From NCBI RefSeq assembly GCF_003628505.1, contig NZ_RBZP01000001.1, forward strand, positions 248,001 through 312,000: a stretch of 64,000 nucleotides of DNA. Reading direction: 5' to 3'. Shown one piece after another: positions 25,936 through 35,536 of the stretch (the first letter of the stretch is position 1; every line of letters starts with the position of its first letter). Origin of the DNA: Oceanobacillus halophilus (GTDB lineage Bacteria; Bacillota; Bacilli; Bacillales; Amphibacillaceae). The notes under the pieces were generated by a model. The model searched no databases. It was given only the letters and a program-made list of their open reading frames with translations, and was not told the origin of the DNA. The position numbers and the translations under genes were made by a program.

Positions 25936-26347
25936 ATTAGTCAAATCAATGTTAACTTCTTTAGCGGTATTATTGATTGTGACAATTGCTGCTTTAGTTG
26001 TTATTTTGAATGTTACGGATGATAATAGACAAGCTGAAGAAGGAAAGATTGATGATATAATTGAATATTCCTATCAGTCACCTGAAATAACAACAGACCT
26101 AGAAGACGGAAGTTTTGTACGAATACAGTTTCAAATAATTACCAATAGTAAAGATGCTAAAAAAGAAATAAGCAAACGCGATTTTCAATTAAAGAACATA
26201 CTTATTAAAGAACTTGCAACCATGAATGAGGAAGATTTCAAATCTGGTTTATCTAATTTAGAAGAGGTAGTAAAAGAAAGATTAAATCAGGTTATGGTTG
26301 AAGGGAAAATAGAGGACGTCTATACAATTGAAAAGATTTTGCAATGA
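25928..26347 (+). CDS. fliL: Flagellar stator-associated protein FliL
   Basis: FliL is a single-pass membrane protein that surrounds the stator and helps motor output. The 139-aa protein has a membrane segment at about residues 8-30 and an extracytoplasmic stomatin-like domain ([19 protein letters not shown], then [17 protein letters not shown], then [12 protein letters not shown]). It begins inside the end of swrD. Confidence 0.93.
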   Translation: MSRLVKSMLTSLAVLLIVTIAALVVILNVTDDNRQAEEGKIDDIIEYSYQSPEITTDLEDGSFVRIQFQIITNSKDAKKEISKRDFQLKNILIKELATMNEEDFKSGLSNLEEVVKERLNQVMVEGKIEDVYTIEKILQ

Positions 26348-26381
26348 GATAGGGGCTCCGGTATGGAGGTGAATATTTACA

Positions 26382-27377
26382 ATGGATGAAGTACTCTCAC
26401 AAAATGAAATAGATGCATTGCTGTCTGCTATAACATCAGGAGAAATGGATGCCGAAGAACTGAAAAAAGAAGAAACAGAGAAGAAAGTACGTGTGTATGA
26501 CTTCAAGCGAGCACTTAGATTCTCAAAGGATCAGATAAGGAGTATTTCAAGAATACACGAGAATTATGCAAGGCAACTAACCACATTTTTCTCATCCCAA
26601 TTGAGAACCTTTGTGAATATTGCTGTTACTTCTGTAGATCAAATACCATATGAGGAATTTATTCGCTCTATACCGAAACTTACGGTATTGAATATATATA
26701 GTGTTTCTCCTTTAGACGGTAGACTTATCATGGAAATCAACCCTAATATTGCATATGCCTTAATCGATCGTATTTTGGGTGGAAAAGGAAATAGTTTAGC
26801 AAAAACCAATAGTCTAACGGAAATTGAAAAACTACTGTTAACTCAAATATTCGAAAAAGGAATTGATTGTTTAATAGAGGCATGGTCTTCTGTAGTTGAC
26901 ATTAATCCCATTCTAGAAGAGTTTGAGGAGAATCCTCAGTTTATTCAAATGGTCTCGCCTAATGAAACGGTGGTAGTCGTGTCCTTAACAACCACTATTG
27001 GAGAAACTAGTGGGGTAATTAATATTTGCATTCCCCATGTCATTCTGGAACCGATTATTCCAAAGTTGTCTGCGCACTATTGGATGCAATCTACCAAAAA
27101 AGAAAGAGACTATCAATCGTATAATATGATTTCCAAACATCTAAAGGAAGCGGATGTAGAGATAAAAGCAATGCTAGGTCAGGCTGATATTACAATAAAT
27201 GAGTTTTTAAAATTACAAAAGAATGATGTTATCTCATTGACACAATCCATTGAAGACCCATTACCTTTAGTAATTAATAGTAAACCGAAATTTATCGTAC
27301 AGCCGGGGAAATTTAAAAATAAAATGTCTGTACAAATTCTCGATGAAATTAAAGGGGTGAAAGATGATGACGAATGA
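26382..27377 (+). CDS. fliM: Flagellar motor switch protein FliM
   Basis: FliM is the C-ring protein that binds CheY-P. The 331-aa protein has the N-terminal CheY-binding peptide (LSQNEIDALLSAI, residues 5-17), the CheC-like middle domain (about 45-225) and the C-terminal SpoA/FliN-like domain (about 245-325, LGQADITINEFLKLQKNDVI). The ATG follows GGAGGTGA. The end overlaps fliY by 14 bases. Confidence 0.97.
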   Translation: MDEVLSQNEIDALLSAITSGEMDAEELKKEETEKKVRVYDFKRALRFSKDQIRSISRIHENYARQLTTFFSSQLRTFVNIAVTSVDQIPYEEFIRSIPKLTVLNIYSVSPLDGRLIMEINPNIAYALIDRILGGKGNSLAKTNSLTEIEKLLLTQIFEKGIDCLIEAWSSVVDINPILEEFEENPQFIQMVSPNETVVVVSLTTTIGETSGVINICIPHVILEPIIPKLSAHYWMQSTKKERDYQSYNMISKHLKEADVEIKAMLGQADITINEFLKLQKNDVISLTQSIEDPLPLVINSKPKFIVQPGKFKNKMSVQILDEIKGVKDDDE

Positions 27378-28506
27378 TGATGGTATGCTATCACAAGAAG
27401 AAATTGATGCTCTATTAAATATAGGAACAGAAGACACAGATACCCCTGAGCCGGAGGGTGAAGAACTCTTATCAAACATTGAAATTGATACATTGGGAGA
27501 GATTGGTAATATCTCTTTTGGTAGTTCAGCTACAACTTTATCAACTTTGCTCAATCAAAAAGTTGATATCACAGTACCCGAAGTTAATGTCATTGAAAAA
27601 AAAGAACTAGACTTTACATTTGAACCAGTAAGCATTCAGGTGAATTATGTACAAGGGTTTACCGGGAAAAATGTATTTATTATTAAAGCAAGTGATGCTG
27701 CAGTTATTGCTGACATCATGCTTGGTGGTAACGGTGCTAGTCCGGATAATCAATTAAGTGACATTCATTTGAGCGCTGTTCAAGAGGCTATGAATCAAAT
27801 GATGGGTTCTGCAGCTACTAGTATGTCTACAATTTTTAATAAAAAAGTTGATATATCACCACCTTCTATTATTGAAACTACAGAGAACAGTGAAAATGTA
27901 CTTGATGAAGAGAATTATGTAAAGATATCCTTTCGATTAAGGGTAGGGGATTTAATAGATTCGAATATGATGCAATTAATGCCAATAAGTTTTGCCAAAC
28001 AAGTCGTTGATGATTTGCTTAATGGCGGAACAGACGAACGACAAGCAGAATCTGAGGTGACTGCAGCATTAGAACAGGCAGGCACAGAAACCAGTTTAGA
28101 TAATCCGGATATGCTTCATGACTATCCGAGAAATGAACAGCAGCAGAACCCTCAATTTATTGGAAACAAGAATATACAACATCAAGACGAAGTCCAAGAT
28201 GCTTCCTTTTCCAATTTTGAAAAAGTGCCACTTAAAAGTAATGAACAACGAAATCTAGACATGCTGTTGGATATTCCGCTAAATGTAACAGTTGAACTAG
28301 GTCGTACCAAACGACCGATTAAGGATATTCTTGACTTCAGTGCTGGCTCTATCATTGAACTAGATAAGTTAGCTGGAGAACCAGTGGATATCTTAGTAAA
28401 CAGTAAGCTAATAGCTACTGGTGAAGTAGTTGTCATTGATGAGAATTTTGGTGTTAGGGTTACTGATATTATTAGCAAATCGGACCGACTATTGAAATTA
28501 AAATAA
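27364..28506 (+). CDS. fliY: Flagellar motor switch phosphatase FliY
   Basis: FliY is a C-ring protein of Firmicutes that also dephosphorylates CheY-P. The 380-aa protein has an N-terminal CheY-binding peptide (LSQEEIDALLNIG), a CheC-like domain with both phosphatase motifs (DTLGEIGNISFGSS and SAVQEAMNQMMGSA), a variable Gln/Asn-rich linker (about 220-290) and a C-terminal FliN domain (MLLDIPLNVTVELGRTKRPI through GVRVTDI). Both phosphatase E-x-x-N pairs are present, so activity is expected. Confidence 0.97.
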   Translation: MMTNDDGMLSQEEIDALLNIGTEDTDTPEPEGEELLSNIEIDTLGEIGNISFGSSATTLSTLLNQKVDITVPEVNVIEKKELDFTFEPVSIQVNYVQGFTGKNVFIIKASDAAVIADIMLGGNGASPDNQLSDIHLSAVQEAMNQMMGSAATSMSTIFNKKVDISPPSIIETTENSENVLDEENYVKISFRLRVGDLIDSNMMQLMPISFAKQVVDDLLNGGTDERQAESEVTAALEQAGTETSLDNPDMLHDYPRNEQQQNPQFIGNKNIQHQDEVQDASFSNFEKVPLKSNEQRNLDMLLDIPLNVTVELGRTKRPIKDILDFSAGSIIELDKLAGEPVDILVNSKLIATGEVVVIDENFGVRVTDIISKSDRLLKLK

Positions 28507-28529
28507 GTAAAAGTATAGGAGGAATAATA

Positions 28530-28892
28530 ATGGGGAAACGTGTTTTAATTGTAGATGATGCAGCATTTATGCGAATGATGATTAAAGATATTTTAACGAA
28601 AAATGGATATGAAGTAGTTGGAGAAGCAGCAGATGGAGCGCAGGCCGTTGAGAAATTTAAAGAATTAGATCCTGATTTAGTTACGATGGATATTACCATG
28701 CCAGAAATGGATGGAATTACATCCTTAAAACAAATTAAACAGGTTAGTCCTGAAGCAAAAATCATTATGTGTTCCGCAATGGGACAACAGGCTATGGTTA
28801 TCGATGCAATTCAGGCAGGAGCAAAAGATTTTATTGTCAAGCCCTTTCAAGCTGATAGGGTCATAGAAGCTATTCAAAAGGTTTTAAATTAG
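28530..28892 (+). CDS. cheY: Chemotaxis response regulator CheY
   Basis: CheY-P binds FliM/FliY to set motor direction; in Bacillus it promotes smooth runs. The 120-aa single receiver domain has the acidic pocket (VDDAAF), phospho-acceptor Asp54 (LVTMDITMPEMDG), Thr/Ser at the switch (MCSAMGQ) and Lys104 (FIVKPFQ). It is complete. Its phosphodonor CheA is missing from the usual place downstream. Confidence 0.97.
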   Translation: MGKRVLIVDDAAFMRMMIKDILTKNGYEVVGEAADGAQAVEKFKELDPDLVTMDITMPEMDGITSLKQIKQVSPEAKIIMCSAMGQQAMVIDAIQAGAKDFIVKPFQADRVIEAIQKVLN

Positions 28893-28898
28893 AAACGA

Positions 28899-29546
28899 GT
28901 GAGCATGTTGTTTAAAAAAATTCTTTACTTTACACCTATAGTCCTTATACTTTTTTCTTTTCATTTTCTGGCAGCAGATGTTCTTTCTGCACCAGCAAAT
29001 GTAATAGATTGTCTGGAAGACGAACAAAACTGTGAAGAAACTAGTAAACAGGGAATTGAATTAGATAATAGTGAAGATGATATAGTTGCAGACACAAGCC
29101 AAAATCGTTCACTTTTGTTTAGTATTATTAAGTTGTTTTTTGCATTAGTTTTAGTTCTTGCACTTATATATATTCTTTTGAAATTCTTAAATAAAAGGAA
29201 CAAGTTATCACAACAAGTGAAGGCTATGGAAAATTTAGGTGGAATCTCACTGGGTCAGAATAAGTCCATTCAAATCATTCGTATTGGTTCTAAATTTTAT
29301 TTAATCGGGGTAGGAGAAAATGTCGAATTACTTCAAGAGCTTGCGGACGAAACAGTGAAAAAGGAAATATTAGATAGGAACAATAACAATCCTAATTCCT
29401 TACTATCCTCATTTATTCCAACTAAAAGCGATAATGCAGATGATAATAAGGAGTTTAAGCATTTATTCTCCAGTGAATTAGCTAAATTAAAACAGACAAG
29501 AAAGAATTTGATAAACAATAATCAGAAGGAAGATCACAATGAATGA
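28899..29546 (+). CDS. fliO: Flagellar export protein FliO (FliZ)
   Basis: FliO assists assembly of the FliP ring. The 215-aa protein has a signal-peptide-like N-terminus (ILYFTPIVLILFSFHFLAA), a short acidic extracellular stretch, a membrane segment at about residues 70-92 and a cytoplasmic FliO domain (GGISLGQNKSIQIIRIGSKF, LIGVGENVELLQELAD). The start is either GTG 28899 or ATG 28905; neither has a strong ribosome site. It overlaps fliP by 8 bases. Confidence 0.9.
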   Translation: MSMLFKKILYFTPIVLILFSFHFLAADVLSAPANVIDCLEDEQNCEETSKQGIELDNSEDDIVADTSQNRSLLFSIIKLFFALVLVLALIYILLKFLNKRNKLSQQVKAMENLGGISLGQNKSIQIIRIGSKFYLIGVGENVELLQELADETVKKEILDRNNNNPNSLLSSFIPTKSDNADDNKEFKHLFSSELAKLKQTRKNLINNNQKEDHNE

Positions 29547-30204
29547 TTTTGTAAACATGTTTTCGAGTTCAGATCCAACTAATGTCGCCACTTCTGTGAA
29601 GTTGTTATTATTACTTACTGTTTTATCCTTAGCTCCTGGAATCCTAATTTTAATGACAAGTTTTACAAGAATTATCATTGTACTATCATTTGTAAGAACA
29701 TCACTTGCAACACAACAAATGCCACCAAATCAAGTATTAATTGGTTTAGCATTATTTTTGACCTTTTTTATTATGGCACCAACATTTAGTCAAGTGTATG
29801 ATGAAGCGTTGGAACCTTTGTTTGCCGAGGAGATTACATTAGATGAAGCTTATGACAGGGCAAGTAGTCCATTAAAAGAGTTTATGGCTAGTCATACCAG
29901 ACAAAAGGACTTAGCTCTATTCTTAAACTACACACAGATAGAAAGACCTGAAAGTTTAGAAGATGTTCCCCTGACAACGTTGGTTCCGGCATTTGCTATT
30001 AGTGAATTAAAAACGGCTTTTCAAATGGGGTTTATGATTTTTATCCCTTTTCTAATCATCGATATGGCAGTAGCTAGTATCTTGATGTCTATGGGAATGA
30101 TGATGTTGCCACCTGTTATGATTTCACTACCATTTAAAATTTTATTATTTGTATTAGTTGATGGCTGGTATCTCATTACCAATTCTTTATTACAAGGATT
30201 TTGA
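29539..30204 (+). CDS. fliP: Flagellar export gate protein FliP
   Basis: FliP builds the core of the export gate. The 221-aa protein has four hydrophobic segments and the family motifs TSFTRIIIVLSFVRTSLATQ, PPNQVLIGLALFLTFFIM, PAFAISELKTAFQMGF and GMMMLPPVMISLPFKILLFV. There is no cleavable signal peptide, unlike in enteric FliP. Confidence 0.97.
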   Translation: MNDFVNMFSSSDPTNVATSVKLLLLLTVLSLAPGILILMTSFTRIIIVLSFVRTSLATQQMPPNQVLIGLALFLTFFIMAPTFSQVYDEALEPLFAEEITLDEAYDRASSPLKEFMASHTRQKDLALFLNYTQIERPESLEDVPLTTLVPAFAISELKTAFQMGFMIFIPFLIIDMAVASILMSMGMMMLPPVMISLPFKILLFVLVDGWYLITNSLLQGF

Positions 30205-30225
30205 ACTTAGAAAGAGGCATCGTTT

Positions 30226-30495
30226 ATGAACAGTGAAAATGTATTAGCTTTAGCTGAGAGTTCTATCTATACTTTACTCCTTGTAACAGGACCTTTACTT
30301 ATCTTGGCTGTTGCTGTAGGGCTAATTATTAGTATCTTTCAAGCAACTACGCAAATACAAGAACAAACATTAGCCTTTGTACCAAAGATTATTGCGGTAC
30401 TAGTGGGGTTAGTATTTTTAGGACCATGGATGCTAACAACAATTGTCGAATTTACCACCAATATTTTTCAAAATATTAATCAGTTTGTAGGGTAA
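30226..30495 (+). CDS. fliQ: Flagellar export gate protein FliQ
   Basis: FliQ is an 89-aa membrane hairpin in the export gate. It has two hydrophobic helices with the conserved VGLIISIFQATTQIQEQTLA loop between them, and the C-terminal LGPWMLTTIVEF block. It is placed between fliP and fliR as in other flagellar operons. Confidence 0.97.
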   Translation: MNSENVLALAESSIYTLLLVTGPLLILAVAVGLIISIFQATTQIQEQTLAFVPKIIAVLVGLVFLGPWMLTTIVEFTTNIFQNINQFVG

Positions 30496-30500
30496 AGTTT

Positions 30501-31280
30501 ATGTTAGATGCTATATATATAAACAGTCTTCCTGTTTTCTTGTTGATATTCGTTAGAGTCCTAGCTTTTTTTGTCACCATGCCCTTATTTTCCTATCGAA
30601 CCATTCCAATGCCATTTAAGATAGGATTAAGTTTTTTTGTCGCTCTTATCATGTTTAATACCGTAGATAGCAGTGGATTGGTCTTTAATGAAATATATTT
30701 CTTCTTGCTTGCAAAAGAAATATTGGTCGGTCTATTAATAGGTCTTATTGCTTTTATCATTGTGTCAGCTATTCAAGTGGCTGGAGGATTTATTGACTTT
30801 CAGATGGGGTTTGCTATTGCTAACGTAATGGATCCTCAGACTGGGGCGCAAAGCCCGATGACAGGTCAGTTTTTTTACATGATATCTTTATTATTTTTAT
30901 TAACAGTTGATGGGCACCATATCATTATTGACGGTATAGTGAATAGTTATCATTTCATTGAATTAGATCGATTTATTCCCTTTGAAAATAGATCCATAGC
31001 AGATTTTATAATAAATAGCTTTAATCATATGTTTTTAATAGCTTTCCAAATGTCTGTTCCTATTGTAGGTTGCCTGTTTCTAGTAGATGTTGCTTTAGGA
31101 ATAATTGCAAGGACGGTACCACAGATGAATGTATTTGTAGTTGGTCTGCCGTTGAAAATACTTGTAAGTTTTTTAGCGATATTCGTTTTTTTAAGTCTTT
31201 ATATGACACTAGCACAGAAATTGTTTGAATCAATGTTTCTTGCAATGAGAGAACTAATGCAGTTATTTGGAGGTGGTTAA
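30501..31280 (+). CDS. fliR: Flagellar export gate protein FliR
   Basis: FliR completes the FliPQR gate. The 259-aa protein has six or so hydrophobic segments and the family motifs RVLAFFVTMPLF, VGLLIGLIAFIIVSAIQVAG and DVALGIIARTVPQMNVFVVGLP. The stop codon is inside the Shine-Dalgarno/start region of flhB. Confidence 0.96.
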   Translation: MLDAIYINSLPVFLLIFVRVLAFFVTMPLFSYRTIPMPFKIGLSFFVALIMFNTVDSSGLVFNEIYFFLLAKEILVGLLIGLIAFIIVSAIQVAGGFIDFQMGFAIANVMDPQTGAQSPMTGQFFYMISLLFLLTVDGHHIIIDGIVNSYHFIELDRFIPFENRSIADFIINSFNHMFLIAFQMSVPIVGCLFLVDVALGIIARTVPQMNVFVVGLPLKILVSFLAIFVFLSLYMTLAQKLFESMFLAMRELMQLFGGG

Positions 31281-32361
31281 ATTACAACTTAAACTGGATT
31301 TGCAGTTTTTTGCAGGAGAAAAAACAGAAAAAGCCACTCCGAAAAAACGACAAGATGAACGAAAAAAAGGAAAAGTTGCCAAAAGCCAGGATGTTAATAC
31401 AGCCATTCTTCTTTTATTTAGCATGGGCGCTCTCATTGTATTTGGAGACTTTATATTAAATTCGATGATTAAACTTTATGAACATAGTTTCACAGAGTTC
31501 ATACATTGGCAAATAACAGAGAATACATTGAAACAAATAGTTCATGAGGTTTTATGGGACACAGCGAAAATGCTAGCTCCTGTTATGATATTAGCAATTA
31601 TTGGAGGATTGGCATCCAATTTATTGCAAGTTGGATTTTTGTTCACAACTGAATCATTAAAGTTTGATTTAAAACGTATTGATCCAATTCAAGGTGCGAA
31701 ACGAATATTTTCATTGAGGGCGTTAGTAGAATTATTGAAATCCCTATTTAAGATTGTATTGGTAGGAGCAGTTACTTTTATCATTATTTGGATGTATAAA
31801 GATGAGATGTTAATGACCGCTTTCACAAATGCAGAAAATGCGTTCGATTTCTTTTCTAATACTACAATGATTATGGGAATTGTCGCCATTTTTATTTTAT
31901 TATTTTTATCTGTTTTTGATTATGCTTATCAACGCTATGATTTTGAAAAAAACATGAAAATGTCAAAACAGGATATTAAAGATGAATATAAAAATATGGA
32001 GGGTGATCCCTTAATAAAATCTAAAAGGAAAGCTAGGCAAAAGGAGATTGCAACTCGCCGTATGATGAGTGAAGTGCCCAATGCGGATGTAGTTATCACC
32101 AATCCAACCCACTTCGCAATTGCAATTAAATATGATGAGACAGTTGCCCCGGCACCTTATGTTCTCGCAAAAGGAACTGACTATACTGCACAGAAAATGA
32201 AAGAAGTTGCAAAAGCTCATGATATTTATATGGTAGAAAATAAACCCCTAGCCAGATCTTTATATCAAGCTATTAATATTGGAGACTCGATTCCAGAGGA
32301 GTTTTATCAAGCCATTGCAGAAATATTGGCATATGTTTACCGTTTAGAAAAAAATGTTTAG
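31273..32361 (+). CDS. flhB: Flagellar export specificity switch FlhB
   Basis: FlhB is the export gate component whose self-cleavage switches substrates from hook to filament. The protein, about 362 aa, has LQFFAGEKTEKATPKKRQD near the start, four membrane segments, and the cytoplasmic autocleavage site NPTH (about residues 277-280) followed by FAIAIKYD. The start is uncertain: GGAGGTGG is at 31269-31276 but no ATG follows at the right distance; GTG 31273 or TTG 31267 are possible. The gene is coupled to fliR. See findings. Confidence 0.94.
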   Translation: MVKLQLKLDLQFFAGEKTEKATPKKRQDERKKGKVAKSQDVNTAILLLFSMGALIVFGDFILNSMIKLYEHSFTEFIHWQITENTLKQIVHEVLWDTAKMLAPVMILAIIGGLASNLLQVGFLFTTESLKFDLKRIDPIQGAKRIFSLRALVELLKSLFKIVLVGAVTFIIIWMYKDEMLMTAFTNAENAFDFFSNTTMIMGIVAIFILLFLSVFDYAYQRYDFEKNMKMSKQDIKDEYKNMEGDPLIKSKRKARQKEIATRRMMSEVPNADVVITNPTHFAIAIKYDETVAPAPYVLAKGTDYTAQKMKEVAKAHDIYMVENKPLARSLYQAINIGDSIPEEFYQAIAEILAYVYRLEKNV

Positions 32362-32381
32362 TAATTTGAGGAGAGACCCCC

Positions 32382-34418
32382 ATGAAAGCACGTGATTTAT
32401 CAGTTCTTATAGGTGTTATTATTATAATTGTTATGCTTGTAGTCCCATTACCAGGGGGTCTTTTAAGTATACTTCTCTTATTAAATATTTCCCTAGCTTT
32501 ACTTGTTATTTTAGTAGCAATGAATACAAATGATGCATTAGATTTTTCTGTTTTTCCAACGCTTTTGTTATTGTTAACATTATTCCGTCTGGCATTAAAT
32601 GTTTCTACAACAAGATCTATTCTTTCTGAAGGAAGTGCCGGTGGAGTGGTAGAAACCTTTGGCTCATTTGTTATAGGAGATAATCCACTAGTTGGATTTG
32701 TTGTTTTCATCATCCTGGTTATAATTAACTTTCTAGTTATTACAAAAGGATCTGAGCGTGTGTCAGAAGTAGCTGCTCGTTTTTCTCTTGACGCAATGCC
32801 TGGTAAACAAATGAGTATTGATGCAGATCTAAATGCTGGTTTGATTTCTGAAAAAGAAGCAAAAGAAAGACGAGAAAAAGTTGAAAATGAAGCTGATTTT
32901 CATGGTTCCATGGATGGTGCAAGTAAATTTGTAAAAGGTGACGCTATCGCAGGTATTATTATCGTTCTGATTAATATTCTTTTTGGAATTATTATTGGTA
33001 TGGTACAAATGGGAATGCCATTTAATGACGCTATTAATACATTTACCCGATTAACGGTTGGGGATGGTTTAGTTAGTCAAATTCCTGCTCTGTTAATTTC
33101 AACAGCGACAGGAATAGTTGTGACACGCTCAAGCGGAAATGAAAACCTAGGTTCAGATGTAACGAATCAGCTTCTGCAATACCCAAAATTACTTTATATT
33201 GCAGCTGCAACTATTTTCTTTTTAGGATTTACACCGATTAATTTTGTACTTACCACTGTGATTGCTTTATTGTTAGTTGCAAGTGGATATTATCTTCAAA
33301 ATCAAACGAAGGTTACAGAAATTCCGGATACAGAAGATGAAGTACAAACAGAAAGTTCTCAGATGAAATCACCGGAAAATGTGATTAATCTTCTGAGTAT
33401 GGATCAAATTGAATTTGAATTTGGGTATGCACTGATACCTTTAGCAGATGCGAATCAAGGCGGAGATTTATTGGACAGAATTGTGATGATACGTAGACAA
33501 TTAGCCTTAGAACTTGGAATAGTAATTCCGGTAGTACGAATTCGTGACAATATTCAGTTAGGACCGAATAATTACCGTTTATTGATAAAAGGGAATGAAG
33601 TTGCAGCGGGAGAGATTTTATTAGATCACTATTTGGCCATGGCACCAGGAATGGACGAAGATGATGATATAGAAGGCATTGATACAAAAGAACCCGCATT
33701 TGGATTACCTGCCAAATGGATTAGTGAAGAAATGAAAGACGAAGCTGAATTATCTGGTTACACAGTAGTTGATCCACCATCGGTTGTGTCTACCCACATA
33801 ACAGAAGTGATAAAAAATCATGCACATACTTTACTTGGGAGACAAGAGACAAAACAGCTTATTGATCATTTAAAAGAAAACTATCCAATTTTAGTAGAAG
33901 AGGTTACCCCAGAACCATTAGCTATTGGAGATGTTCAAAAAGTACTTGGAAAACTTTTACGAGAAAATATATCTATCAGAAATTTGCCGGTTATCTTTGA
34001 AACGTTAGCAGATTTTTCAAAACTTACTAATGACACGGAGTTATTAGGTGAGTATGTAAGACAAGCGTTATCAGCTCAGATTACCAAGCAATTTGCTAAA
34101 GGAGATATGTCCATCCACGTAGCAACTGTTTCTGGTAAAGTGGAAAAACTAATAGCCGAAAATGTCAAACAAACCGAACATGGAAATTATTTAGCATTAG
34201 ATCCAGAAACACAGCAAACAATTATTACATCTATTCATGAACAGGTAGAGAAATTATCCCTTCAAGAGGAAACAGCGATTGTTCTTTGTTCTCCAGCTAT
34301 CCGAATGTATCTGAAGCAATTGTTAGATCGCTTTTTACCTCAAGTTGTCGTATTATCTTATAACGAGTTAGAACCAAATGTTCAAGTTCAAAGTGTTGGA
34401 GTGGTGAATGTAGAATGA
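32382..34418 (+). CDS. flhA: Flagellar export gate protein FlhA
   Basis: FlhA forms the nonameric cytoplasmic ring that docks export substrates and conducts protons. The 678-aa protein has eight membrane segments in residues about 5-310, including the FHIPEP-region hallmarks (DFSVFPTLLLLLTLFRLALN, SEVAARFSLDAMPGKQMSID), and a large cytoplasmic domain (about 330-678). Its end overlaps flhF by 4 bases. Confidence 0.97.
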   Translation: MKARDLSVLIGVIIIIVMLVVPLPGGLLSILLLLNISLALLVILVAMNTNDALDFSVFPTLLLLLTLFRLALNVSTTRSILSEGSAGGVVETFGSFVIGDNPLVGFVVFIILVIINFLVITKGSERVSEVAARFSLDAMPGKQMSIDADLNAGLISEKEAKERREKVENEADFHGSMDGASKFVKGDAIAGIIIVLINILFGIIIGMVQMGMPFNDAINTFTRLTVGDGLVSQIPALLISTATGIVVTRSSGNENLGSDVTNQLLQYPKLLYIAAATIFFLGFTPINFVLTTVIALLLVASGYYLQNQTKVTEIPDTEDEVQTESSQMKSPENVINLLSMDQIEFEFGYALIPLADANQGGDLLDRIVMIRRQLALELGIVIPVVRIRDNIQLGPNNYRLLIKGNEVAAGEILLDHYLAMAPGMDEDDDIEGIDTKEPAFGLPAKWISEEMKDEAELSGYTVVDPPSVVSTHITEVIKNHAHTLLGRQETKQLIDHLKENYPILVEEVTPEPLAIGDVQKVLGKLLRENISIRNLPVIFETLADFSKLTNDTELLGEYVRQALSAQITKQFAKGDMSIHVATVSGKVEKLIAENVKQTEHGNYLALDPETQQTIITSIHEQVEKLSLQEETAIVLCSPAIRMYLKQLLDRFLPQVVVLSYNELEPNVQVQSVGVVNVE

Positions 34419-35536
34419 AAATAAAAAAATATATAGCACCAACCATGCCCGAAGCAATGAAACAAATTCGGAGAGAGTTAGGTTCAGATGCCGTAATTCT
34501 AAATTCCAAACAAATTCAGCAAGGTGGGTTTCTGGGTTTATTTAAAAAGAAAAAAATAGAAGTCGTTGCGGCATTAGACCCACATCCACTTCCAACCAAA
34601 TCAGAAAAGATAAGTGAAAGTTCTCTAACTGATGGTATGAAAGGTAAGCAAAAAACTAATTCTCAAGATGATATTTTAAAGGAAATAAAACAATTAAAGA
34701 AATTAATGGAAGTACAATCGAATCAATCATCTAATAATTATCCAGTGGAAGTGAATCTGGCGTATCAGCAATTACTTGACCAGGAAGTAAACCAGACTAT
34801 TGCTAAGCAAATAATTCAGGAGATTTTAGATGCACCCATATTCAATGAAGAGTCTGTAAGTACCAATGATATTTTGCACAAAATAAAAGCCCAAATAGCA
34901 GAGAGATTAAGAGATTGTTCATATGAAGGAATTAATTATAAAAATAAAGTAATTCAATTTGTTGGTCCTACAGGTGTAGGTAAGACGACTACCATTGCAA
35001 AAATCGCATCTAACTGTATTTTAAATGATAAAAAAAATGTTGCCTTTATTACCACTGATACGTATCGAATTGCAGCAGTTGAGCAATTAAAAACATATGC
35101 AAGAATTTTAAATGTACCTTTAGAGGTTGTGTATACAACAAGTGATTATATGAAAGCCATAGAAAAGTTTCAAAGATATGACTTAATTCTTGTGGATACA
35201 GCTGGAAGAAATTTTAGGGAAGAAAAATATGTGAAAGATTTATTAGAAGGTCTGGATTCGAATATAAATATAGTGACCTATCTTGTCTTATCTCTTACAT
35301 CTAAACCACAAGATATATCCGAAATTTACGATCAATTTCACCATGTAGCTATAAAAGAGGTCATATTTACTAAAATTGATGAAACAAGACAGTATGGCAG
35401 TATTCTAAATACCTGTTTGGAAAAGCAAGTGGGTATTGCATATTTAACAAATGGGCAAGATGTTCCAAATGATATTGTAAAGGCAACCCCTGAACAAATT
35501 GCTAATCTTATCGTAGGTGATATAGTCGATGAATGA
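34415..35536 (+). CDS. flhF: Flagellar SRP-type GTPase FlhF
   Basis: FlhF is an SRP-family GTPase that controls flagellar position and number. The 373-aa protein has the N-terminal basic domain (MKIKKYIAPTMPEAMKQIRR), a variable B domain, and the NG domain (about 130-373) with G1 [15 protein letters not shown]3 DTAGRN and G4 TKIDET. It overlaps flhG, its activating partner, by 8 bases. Confidence 0.96.
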   Translation: MKIKKYIAPTMPEAMKQIRRELGSDAVILNSKQIQQGGFLGLFKKKKIEVVAALDPHPLPTKSEKISESSLTDGMKGKQKTNSQDDILKEIKQLKKLMEVQSNQSSNNYPVEVNLAYQQLLDQEVNQTIAKQIIQEILDAPIFNEESVSTNDILHKIKAQIAERLRDCSYEGINYKNKVIQFVGPTGVGKTTTIAKIASNCILNDKKNVAFITTDTYRIAAVEQLKTYARILNVPLEVVYTTSDYMKAIEKFQRYDLILVDTAGRNFREEKYVKDLLEGLDSNINIVTYLVLSLTSKPQDISEIYDQFHHVAIKEVIFTKIDETRQYGSILNTCLEKQVGIAYLTNGQDVPNDIVKATPEQIANLIVGDIVDE

